DNA of 5,232 bases. It comes from SG8-41 sp035456985 (GTDB taxonomy: Bacteria > Pseudomonadota > Gammaproteobacteria > Burkholderiales > SG8-41). The position numbers and the translations under genes were made by a program. Shown here piece by piece: positions 1 through 5,194 of the stretch. Every line of letters begins with the position of its first letter. Positions within the stretch are counted from its first letter, which is position 1. The stretch spans positions 1 to 5,232 of the forward strand of contig DATICE010000265.1 of NCBI GenBank assembly GCA_035456985.1. Direction: 5' to 3'. Under the pieces are notes generated by a model. That model saw only the letters and a program-made list of their open reading frames with translations, was not told where the DNA came from and did no database searches.

Positions 1-664
1 TGCCGCCCGCACCCATGTTGACGAGGCACGGTGCGTCCACTTCCGACGTCACGCGCTTGAGGTCTTCCAGTATTGCCGGGCCGCTCTTCATCTCGACGAA
101 GATCACGTCGGCGCCTGCCTTGCGAAACGCCTGCGCGCGCCTGATCGCTTCATCCAGCCCGTGCGCCTCGGCCGCGTCGGTGCGCGCGATGACGATGAAA
201 TCAGGATCGCGGCGGGCAGCGATCGCGGCTTCGATCTTGCCCGCGGCCTCGGCCAGCTCGATGACCGGCCGCGCTCCTGGAAGCTGGCCGCAGCGCTTCG
301 GGGACGCCTGATCCTCGATGTGGATCGCCGCGACGCCCGCAGCCTCGAACTCCTCCACCGTGCGGCGCACGCTGACCGCGTTGCCGTAGCCGGTGTCGGC
401 GTCGCATATCACGGGAATGGCGACAGCTGCCGCGATGCGGCGGGCGTGGCTCGTGATCATCGTGAGGTCCACCAGCCCGACATCGGGCCTCCCGATGAGG
501 CTCGCGGAGACGCCGTTGCCGGTCATATACGCCGCCTCGAAGCCCGCCTGCTCCACGAACCGAGCTCCATACGCATCGTAGATTCCCGGCGCGATGACGA
601 CCGGCCCCGTCGAAAGCCGCTTCCGCAGCCGCCGCCGCGGCGACTCAGCATTCGATCCACTCAC
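1..664 (-). CDS. Isocitrate lyase/PEP mutase superfamily C-C lyase, 3' end cut off by window
   Basis: About 221 N-terminal residues of a family usually near 290 are visible; the rest lies left of position 1. Reading leftward from GTG 664, the barrel shows the superfamily signatures: an APGIYDA strand (residues 25-31), YMTGNG (46-51), the metal-binding DADTGYGN loop (88-95), IEDQ (116-119), the active-site loop PKRCG (122-126) and IARTDA further on. The cysteine at 125 sits where methylisocitrate lyase and dimethylmalate lyase carry their catalytic cysteine and where PEP mutase lacks one. A lyase cleaving a 2-hydroxy or 2-methyl di- or tricarboxylate, releasing pyruvate, oxaloacetate or a similar acid, is therefore the best inference. 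The following residue is Gln instead of the usual His. The start is uncertain: an in-frame TGA at 668-670 leaves only GTG 667 or GTG 664, both inside a 7-bp tandem repeat and without a clear Shine-Dalgarno. It lies about 25 bases after the enolase-family gene, so it is probably the last visible gene of that operon. Confidence 0.88.
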   Translation of the reverse strand, partial: MSGSNAESPRRRLRKRLSTGPVVIAPGIYDAYGARFVEQAGFEAAYMTGNGVSASLIGRPDVGLVDLTMITSHARRIAAAVAIPVICDADTGYGNAVSVRRTVEEFEAAGVAAIHIEDQASPKRCGQLPGARPVIELAEAAGKIEAAIAARRDPDFIVIARTDAAEAHGLDEAIRRAQAFRKAGADVIFVEMKSGPAILEDLKRVTSEVDAPCLVNMGAGG

Positions 665-688
665 CACTCACCACTCACTATTCACGCG
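654..688. repeat. Heptanucleotide tandem repeat, core TCACCAC, at an operon junction
   Basis: Two perfect copies of TCACCAC (661-667 and 668-674) are followed by two decayed copies, TCACTAT (675-681) and TCACGCG (682-688), and preceded by GATCCAC (654-660). The array fills the gap between the enolase-family stop codon (690-692) and the lyase. On the minus strand it reads GTGGTGA, and it supplies the only in-frame start codons (GTG 667 and 664) of the lyase. A closely similar repeat lies at 5166-5193. Its role is unknown; slipped-strand gain or loss of units would change the spacing and the reading frame at the lyase start. Confidence 0.75.
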
Positions 689-689
689 A

Positions 690-1814
690 TTAGGCCGCGG
701 CTTTGAGCACGAGCTGATACTTCGCGAGCTTTGCGTCGTCGAGCGATACGCCGAGTCCCGGGCCCGCGGGTAGCGCGAGGCTGCCGCTGGAAAGGTCGAG
801 CTTGCGCGTAACGATATCGTCGGCGGTCTTCAAGGGCCCCACGCACTCCAGCCCGTCGAGGACGTTTGCGGAGGTCGCCGCCAGCATGATTTCCGCCATG
901 GTGTTGACGCCCAGGCCGAATCCGTGCCCGACCACGCAGCGGATGCCGGCCGCTTCCGCGGTCGCGATCATGCGGCGCGTGTTGAGGAAGCCGCCCTGTT
1001 TCATGATCTTGACCTTGACGATGTCGGCCGCCTCCATCTTGATGATCCGTATCAGGCTCGCGTGGTCGAGCACCGACTCGTCCGCCATGACCGGCACGCC
1101 GACGGCGTTCGCTTCGCGCCGCACCCGCGCCATGCCGGCGATGTCGTGATCCGGCACCGGCTGCTCGAAGAGCTGCAACTTGAACGGCGCCACAAGCTTC
1201 GCCAGCTGGATAGACGTGGCGGCATCGTAGCCTGCGTTGGCGTCGATGCGGATCTGGAAATCCGGTCCCACCGCGTCGCGCACCGCCTTCACGCGATCGC
1301 GGTCGGCCTGGATATTGCCGCCGACCTTGATCTTGGCGGAGCGGAAGCCTTTGCGCTTCCATCCCAGAGTCTCCCGCGCCGCCTCATCGGGCGGCAGGAT
1401 CCCGATCCAGGCGTTGAAGAGGAGCCGCTCCTTCACCGCTCCGCCGAGATAGGTGTAGACCGGCATGCCGGCGGCGCGCGCCGCGAGATCGACGCACGCC
1501 ATCTCGATCGCCGCCTTGGAATCGAGAAAGCCTTTCACCGCCGGCTCGATGCGCGCCAGCACCTCGTGAATGTTGGTCGGGTCCATGCCGATGAGCAGCG
1601 GCGCGAACGTCCCGCGGAGCTTCTCGAGGTGGTCCGGCGTCTGCTCCTTGGAATAGCCCGGCGTCGGATCGACGTTGCCGAGCCCTGTCACCCCGCCGCT
1701 GGCCGTGATACGCACGACGACGCTTTTCTGCACCGTCTTGGCGAGATAGGCGTTCTTGTACTCGCCGACGAGCGGCACCGCCACGCCAAAAACTTCCACG
1801 CGCTCTATCTTCAT
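690..1814 (-). CDS. Enolase-superfamily enzyme, mandelate racemase/muconate lactonizing type
   Basis: The protein has 374 residues, the normal full length. The N-terminal capping domain (about 1-125) is followed by the TIM-barrel domain with the catalytic set of the muconate-lactonizing (MLE) subgroup. K161-I-K163 forms the KxK motif. D191 (in RIDANAG), E217 (in FEQPV) and D245 (in ADES) are the expected Mg2+ ligands. K269 (in VKIMKQGG) is the opposing lysine. These enzymes abstract a proton next to a carboxylate and then eliminate, cycloisomerise or racemise; the substrate cannot be deduced here. A histidine in VGHGFG (297) lies near the seventh strand, but the two-lysine arrangement argues against mandelate racemase itself. 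The start ATG overlaps the stop of the upstream small-subunit gene as ATGA, with GGAG at 1820-1823 five bases upstream, which indicates translational coupling. The frame stays open further upstream, but that part overlaps the preceding gene and looks unlike protein. The family call is firm; the specific activity is unknown. Confidence 0.93.
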   Translation of the reverse strand: MKIERVEVFGVAVPLVGEYKNAYLAKTVQKSVVVRITASGGVTGLGNVDPTPGYSKEQTPDHLEKLRGTFAPLLIGMDPTNIHEVLARIEPAVKGFLDSKAAIEMACVDLAARAAGMPVYTYLGGAVKERLLFNAWIGILPPDEAARETLGWKRKGFRSAKIKVGGNIQADRDRVKAVRDAVGPDFQIRIDANAGYDAATSIQLAKLVAPFKLQLFEQPVPDHDIAGMARVRREANAVGVPVMADESVLDHASLIRIIKMEAADIVKVKIMKQGGFLNTRRMIATAEAAGIRCVVGHGFGLGVNTMAEIMLAATSANVLDGLECVGPLKTADDIVTRKLDLSSGSLALPAGPGLGVSLDDAKLAKYQLVLKAAA

Positions 1815-2308
1815 GCCCACTCCGGATGCGACTTGAGATATGGAATCAGCCCGCCGGCCTCGAGTATCGCCCGTACCTCGTCCGGCAGCGGCGGAGCCTC
1901 GCGCACGATGCCGCGCGCGGCGACGGCGACACGACCGGCGGCGAGATCGAGCTCGATCTCGTCGTTCTCGGCGATACCGGTCACGCTGCATTCGACCGCC
2001 GGCAGACCGTTGTTGATGCAGTTGCGGAAGAATTGCCGGCCGAACGACACGGCGACGATCCCTCCCACTCCCATCAGGCGCAGGATGTGCACCGCCTGCT
2101 CGCGCGAGGAGTTATTGCCGAAGTTCCTCCCCGCCACGATCACGTCGCCCTTGGTGAGGCGCGAGGCGAAACCGGGCACGAGCTGCTCGAAGGCATGCTG
2201 CGCGACATAGGCGTTGTCGCGGCCCGGGTGGTACTTGCTCGAGCAGTGCAGGTCGGTGTTGATGTCGTCACCGAGCAAATGCGCCCTTCCACGAATAAGT
2301 GCAGTCAT
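1811..2308 (-). CDS. Aconitase-family small subunit (3-isopropylmalate dehydratase LeuD-like)
   Basis: The 165 residues form the swivelling aconitase domain 4 as a separate subunit. Visible family motifs are GDDINTDLHCSSKY (13-26, the place of the LeuD GDxxxTDxIxP loop), RNFGNNSSREQA (61-72, usually NFGCGSSREHA) and SFGRQFFRNCINNGLP (88-103). With the large subunit encoded just upstream it should form a heterodimeric hydro-lyase that moves a hydroxyl between neighbouring carbons of a carboxylic acid. The substrate loop differs from biosynthetic LeuD: HCSSKY replaces the IIPxR type, and two asparagines replace Cys-Gly before SSRE. That fits the divergent LeuD2/HacB-like or dimethylmaleate hydratase-like branches. 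ATG 2308 lies 20 bases after the large-subunit stop with only a weak purine-rich GGGCG before it. The 3' end shares four bases with the next gene. Leucine synthesis is possible but less likely because no leuB is adjacent. Confidence 0.9.
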   Translation of the reverse strand: MTALIRGRAHLLGDDINTDLHCSSKYHPGRDNAYVAQHAFEQLVPGFASRLTKGDVIVAGRNFGNNSSREQAVHILRLMGVGGIVAVSFGRQFFRNCINNGLPAVECSVTGIAENDEIELDLAAGRVAVAARGIVREAPPLPDEVRAILEAGGLIPYLKSHPEWA

Positions 2309-2328
2309 CGCCGATCGCCCGTCAGTCG

Positions 2329-3651
2329 CTACGCCGCAGCGGCAACCGGCCGCCACTCTCCGCCCTCGACCGTCCGCGGGTCCGTGATGCGCCCGGTGAG
2401 CGCCGAAGCCGCGACGGTTGCGGGCGAGCCGATGAAAATCTCCGAATTCGCGTTGCCGAGCCGCCCCTTGAAGTTGCGGTTGGCGCTGGAGATCACGACA
2501 TCGCCGTCGCCAGTGATGAGGTGCCCGGTAATGTTGACGCAGGTGCCGCATCCGGCGGCCTCGACCGATGCGCCCGCCCGCGTGAGGGCCTCGATCAGCC
2601 CTTCGCGCGCGGCCTGCAGATAGACATTGCGCGAAGCGGGCGTCACGATCATGCGCACGCCTCGCGCAATGCGCCGGCCCTTCAGTATGGCGGCGGCCTG
2701 GCGGATATCGTCGAGCCGGCCGTTGGTGCAGGTACCGATCAGCGCGTAGTGGACGCGCTGGTTCGCGACCTCGGGCACGTCGACGACGTCGTCGATACGG
2801 TGCTTGCGCGCCACCTGCGGCGGCAGCTTCGCGACATCGATCTCGATGCGCTCGCAATAGCGCGCGTCGGGGTCGGCCTTCACCGGGTGCGGCTCGCGCG
2901 CGCCGCGCGCCTTGAGCCAGGCCAGGGTTTTCTCGTCGGCTTCCAGCAGCGCGGCCTTCGCGCCGAGCTCCGCCGCGTGGTTGGCGAGCGTCATGCGGTC
3001 GTCGATCTCCATCGCCGCCACCGCCGGGCCCGCGTACTCGACCGCCTTGTAGTTGGCGCCCTCTGCGCCGATCCGTCCGAGCATGGCAAGCGTGAGGTCC
3101 TTGGCCCACACGCCGGGCTGCAGACGCCCCTTCAGATCGACGCGAATGGTCTCGGGCACGCGGAACCAGAGCCTGCCCGTCATCATCACCGCCGCGAGAT
3201 CGGTGCCCTCGACACCGGTGCCGAAGACATTGAACGCCCCGTAGGTGGTCGAATGCGTGTCGGTGCCGGCCACCAGGTCGCCGCAGGTGAAGTGCCCGCC
3301 CTCGGGCAGCACCTGGTGGCAGATGCCGTCGCCGACATCGTAGAGCACCGTCCCGTGCGCCTCGGAAAAAGCACGCATTTCGCGGTGGATATTGGCCGCT
3401 TCCGGGTGCGGCGGCGGCGAATAATGGTCGAGCACGAAGGCGGTGCGTGCGGCGAACGGCAGCTTCGCGGCACCCAGCTCCTCGATGCGCTTCAGGGCAT
3501 TGGTCGCGCGCGCGTCGTGAAGCATCGCGAAGTCCACGCTGGCGACCAGCACGTCGCCCGCCTTCGCGGGCCGGCGTCCGGAATGTGAACCCAGAATTTT
3601 TTCGGCAATCGTCGCGCCCATGCCCATTCGTCTCTTCGAGAGGAGAGGCAT
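2329..3651 (-). CDS. Aconitase-family large subunit (3-isopropylmalate dehydratase LeuC/HacA-like)
   Basis: From ATG 3651 this is a 440-residue catalytic subunit of a split hydro-lyase. The [4Fe-4S] ligands are clear: C308 in GTCTNGR, and C368 and C371 in AGCGTC, a spacing typical of LeuC and aconitase. GTDTHST (129-135) matches the GADSHT active-site motif, and NRNFKGRLGN (391-400) matches NRNFEGR. The length is nearer the archaeal/HacA-like branch (about 420-430) than bacterial LeuC (about 465). Three starts are possible. ATG 3651 has a strong site, AAGGCGGT at 3655-3662. ATG 3627 and ATG 3619-3621 would begin MGMGATIAEKI, like many homologues, but have weaker upstream purines. I chose 3651 on the ribosome binding site. 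This is the first gene of the leftward operon; the small subunit follows 20 bases later. Expected role: dehydration/hydration step on a branched carboxylic acid in the cytoplasm. Absence of leuA or leuB and presence of lyase and PrpD genes favour a catabolic paralogue. Confidence 0.92.
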   Translation of the reverse strand: MPLLSKRRMGMGATIAEKILGSHSGRRPAKAGDVLVASVDFAMLHDARATNALKRIEELGAAKLPFAARTAFVLDHYSPPPHPEAANIHREMRAFSEAHGTVLYDVGDGICHQVLPEGGHFTCGDLVAGTDTHSTTYGAFNVFGTGVEGTDLAAVMMTGRLWFRVPETIRVDLKGRLQPGVWAKDLTLAMLGRIGAEGANYKAVEYAGPAVAAMEIDDRMTLANHAAELGAKAALLEADEKTLAWLKARGAREPHPVKADPDARYCERIEIDVAKLPPQVARKHRIDDVVDVPEVANQRVHYALIGTCTNGRLDDIRQAAAILKGRRIARGVRMIVTPASRNVYLQAAREGLIEALTRAGASVEAAGCGTCVNITGHLITGDGDVVISSANRNFKGRLGNANSEIFIGSPATVAASALTGRITDPRTVEGGEWRPVAAAA

Positions 3652-3654
3652 TTT

Positions 3655-3662
3655 ACCGCCTT
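3655..3662 (-). promoter_or_regulatory. Shine-Dalgarno site deciding the large-subunit start
   Basis: On the minus strand AAGGCGGT matches AAGGAGGT at seven of eight positions and lies three bases before ATG 3651. The alternative ATG 3627 is preceded only by GAAGAGA. This supports the longer 440-residue product, although homologue N-termini would also fit the shorter form. Confidence 0.55.
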
Positions 3663-3663
3663 C

Positions 3664-3679
3664 CCGGAACCATTTCCGG
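3664..3679. repeat. Perfect inverted repeat CCGGAA-CCAT-TTCCGG in the divergent spacer
   Basis: Two perfect six-base arms flank a four-base centre. In leftward mRNA the hairpin (CCGGAA, loop ATGG, TTCCGG) would end immediately before the AAGGCGGT ribosome binding site, so folding could affect access to it. As DNA it is a plausible operator for a dimeric regulator between the two gene blocks. A second, overlapping pairing TTCC-C-GGAA lies at 3661-3669. The symmetry is visible directly; any function is inferred. Confidence 0.5.
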
Positions 3680-3692
3680 CGCGGTTCGTCCA

Positions 3693-3720
3693 TTGGCGCG
3701 CAGGCGGCAGATGTGATAAT
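3693..3720 (+). promoter_or_regulatory. Candidate sigma-70 promoter for the MmgE/PrpD gene
   Basis: An extended -10 element, TGTGATAAT (3712-3720, hexamer GATAAT, five of six to consensus), follows a -35-like TTGGCG (3693-3698, four of six) at 16-bp spacing. Transcription would start near 3727, about 23 bases before ATG 3750. It sits in an AT-rich patch of an otherwise GC-rich window. The gene lacks an obvious Shine-Dalgarno site. Confidence 0.45.
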
Positions 3721-3741
3721 TAGGCGCTTGGACATCCACAA
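3713..3741 (-). promoter_or_regulatory. Candidate sigma-70 promoter for the leftward operon
   Basis: Read on the minus strand, TTGTGG (3741-3736, three of six to TTGACA) is followed after exactly 17 bp by TATCAC (3718-3713, four of six to TATAAT). Transcription would start near 3706, giving a leader of about 55 bases that contains the inverted repeat at 3664-3679. The match is modest; its position between the divergent genes and its ideal spacing are the main support. Its -10 overlaps the -10 of the rightward promoter. Confidence 0.3.
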
Positions 3742-3745
3742 TTAG
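3716..3745 (+). repeat. Short direct repeat ATAATTAG / ACAATTAG, 22 bp apart
   Basis: ATAATTAG (3716-3723) and ACAATTAG (3738-3745) are spaced 22 bp apart, about two helical turns, and flank the predicted rightward transcription start. They could be paired regulator half-sites, but two matches of eight bases in an AT-rich spacer could also be chance. Confidence 0.25.
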
Positions 3746-3749
3746 AATC

Positions 3750-5159
3750 ATGCTCACTGCACCGGAAGCCTCTCTTACCGCCTACGTCGCCGGATTCATC
3801 TCCGAAACCAAAGCATCCCGCATCCCGGCCGACGTGATGCGTCTCGGCCAGCGCTCGATCCTCGACGGCATCGGGCTCGCGCTCGCCGGCAACGCCGCCG
3901 AATCGGGCGCCATCGTGCGCCAGTACCTCAAGACGCTCGGCTGCCCCACCGACAAGGGCTGCACGGTCATCGGCACCGCTCTCAAATTGCCGGCGCGCTT
4001 CGCGGCCTTCGCCAACGGCATCGCCATTCACGCCGACGATTACGACGACACCCAGCTCGCGGTCGCGAAGGACCGGGTCTACGGGCTGCTCACCCACCCC
4101 ACCGCACCGGCGCTGCCGCCTGTGCTGGCGCTCGGCGAGCTTGGCAACCGCTCCGGGCTCGACGTGCTCACCGCGTACCACGTTGCGGTGGAAGTCGAGA
4201 CCAAGATCGCCGAGGCGATCAACCCGCGCCATTACGACCAGGGCTTCCACTCGACGGCCACGATCGGCGCGATCGGTGCGGCCGCCGGCGCGGCCAAGCT
4301 GCTCCGGCTCGACGCCGAGCAGACGCAACGCGCGCTCGGCATCGGCGCGAGCCAGGCGGCCGGCCTGCGCGAGAGCTTCGGCACCATGACGAAGCCGTTC
4401 CATCCCGGGCGCTCCGCCGAGAGCGGTGTCGTCGCGGCCGAGTTCGCGAAGCTCGGTTGGACATCGACGCCGATCGTCCTCGAAGCGGGCCGCGGCTTTT
4501 TCCAGGCGGCCGGCGGCGGCTACGATGCCGCGGCGATCGAGGGCAAGCTCGGCAACCCGTGGACCTTCGCGTTCCCGGGCGTCTCGATCAAGCCGCACCC
4601 GTCGGGCTCGCTGACCCACCCTGGCATGGGGCTCATGCTCGAGCTGATCCGCAAGCACGACATCCGGCCGGAGCGGGTCGCGAAGGTCAAGGTCGGCACC
4701 AACCGGCACATGCCCAACGCGCTGATCCATCACCGGCCGAAGAACGAGCTGCAGGCCAAGTTCAGCATGGAATTCTGCATGGCGATCCTGCTGCTCGCGC
4801 GCAAGGCGGGCCTCGCCGAGTTTACCGACGAGGTCGTGAACCGCCCCGACGTGCAGAAGATGATCGAGCGCATCGAGTTCGGCGTGCATCCCGAGGCGGA
4901 AGCCGCAGGCTATGAGAAAATGACCACCATCATCGAGATCCAGCTGACCGACGGCCCAAGCATCGGCGGGCGCGCCGACTTCGGCAAGGGCAGCCCCGCC
5001 AACCCCATGAGCGACGAGGAACTGGCCGGCAAGTTCCGCGAGTGCGCGGCCTGGGGTAAGCTGCCGAAAGCGAAGGCCGACAAGGTAGTGGATATGGTGT
5101 TCCACCTGGAAAAGCTGAAAAGCATCCGCGACCTGATGCGCTTGGTCGCGAAGCGCTGA
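3750..5159 (+). CDS. MmgE/PrpD family protein (2-methylcitrate dehydratase-like)
   Basis: The 469-residue product is full length for the family, which includes 2-methylcitrate dehydratase PrpD and cis-aconitate decarboxylase. The helical N-terminal domain carries IHADDYDDTQ (93-102, family pattern HxxDxDD), GFHSTAT (165-171) and GTMTKPFHPGRSAE (221-234). The lid domain begins near FPGVSIKPHPSG (285-295, usually KPYPCC-like), and the chain returns to the helical domain with AKFSMEF (346-352). Such enzymes act in the cytoplasm without iron-sulfur clusters or nucleotides, dehydrating, isomerising or decarboxylating branched tricarboxylates. ATG 3750 is the first codon of the open frame that fits the family N-terminus; no good Shine-Dalgarno precedes it. 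It is transcribed away from the aconitase-like operon and followed after 35 bases by a probable PdxA-like gene. It need not be a true PrpD, since PrpC and PrpB partners are not evident. The exact substrate is unknown. Confidence 0.93.
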   Translation: MLTAPEASLTAYVAGFISETKASRIPADVMRLGQRSILDGIGLALAGNAAESGAIVRQYLKTLGCPTDKGCTVIGTALKLPARFAAFANGIAIHADDYDDTQLAVAKDRVYGLLTHPTAPALPPVLALGELGNRSGLDVLTAYHVAVEVETKIAEAINPRHYDQGFHSTATIGAIGAAAGAAKLLRLDAEQTQRALGIGASQAAGLRESFGTMTKPFHPGRSAESGVVAAEFAKLGWTSTPIVLEAGRGFFQAAGGGYDAAAIEGKLGNPWTFAFPGVSIKPHPSGSLTHPGMGLMLELIRKHDIRPERVAKVKVGTNRHMPNALIHHRPKNELQAKFSMEFCMAILLLARKAGLAEFTDEVVNRPDVQKMIERIEFGVHPEAEAAGYEKMTTIIEIQLTDGPSIGGRADFGKGSPANPMSDEELAGKFRECAAWGKLPKAKADKVVDMVFHLEKLKSIRDLMRLVAKR

Positions 5160-5165
5160 ATTCGC

Positions 5166-5193
5166 CCATCACTCATCACCCATCACTCATCAC
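5166..5193. repeat. Heptanucleotide tandem repeat, core (C/T)CATCAC x4, against a start codon
   Basis: Four 7-bp units alternate CCATCAC, TCATCAC, CCATCAC, TCATCAC, which is equally two perfect 14-bp units. They fill most of the 35-base gap between the PrpD-family stop and ATG 5195, leaving no recognisable ribosome binding site before that ATG. The TCATCAC unit differs by one base from the TCACCAC unit at 661-674, which suggests both arrays belong to one repeat family of this genome. Relative to the downstream gene the two arrays lie in opposite orientations. Confidence 0.8.
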
Positions 5194-5194
5194 C

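Noticed and set aside
654..688. Repeats at 654-688 and 5166-5193 as a CRISPR array or transposon ends
   Set aside because: Units are 7 bp with no spacers, and no transposase gene or longer terminal repeats accompany them.
690..1991. Upstream extension of the enolase-family gene to an ATG at 1991
   Set aside because: The added 59 residues are Arg-rich, overlap the small-subunit gene and have no family similarity; ATG 1814 has a good GGAG site and an ATGA junction.
924..2210. Long plus-strand open frame of 428 codons opposite the enolase-family and small-subunit genes
   Set aside because: Composition is His/Arg/Asp-rich and motif-free, and it spans two well-supported minus-strand genes.
2299..3588. 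Long plus-strand open frame of 429 codons opposite the large-subunit gene
   Set aside because: Antisense shadow; the minus-strand frame carries the [4Fe-4S] cysteines and conserved motifs.
3631..3643. Small palindrome CTCTTCGAGAG just upstream of ATG 3627
   Set aside because: Only four base pairs with a three-base loop, and it lies within the coding region if ATG 3651 is the start; too weak to call.
1811..3651. Assignment of the hydratase pair as the leucine-biosynthesis genes leuC and leuD
   Set aside because: No leuA or leuB is nearby, the motifs are divergent and the neighbours are lyase and PrpD-type genes; not excluded, but not supported enough to use those symbols.
3652..3741. Upstream extension of the large subunit to ATG 3741
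   Set aside because: It adds 30 residues not resembling the family N-terminus and would cover the divergent promoter spacer; ATG 3651 has a far better ribosome binding site.
3720..5105. Long open frame of 461 codons on the minus strand opposite the PrpD-family gene
   Set aside because: It is an antisense shadow from high GC at third codon positions; its product is Arg/Asp/Ala-rich without recognisable motifs, while the opposite strand encodes a clear family member.
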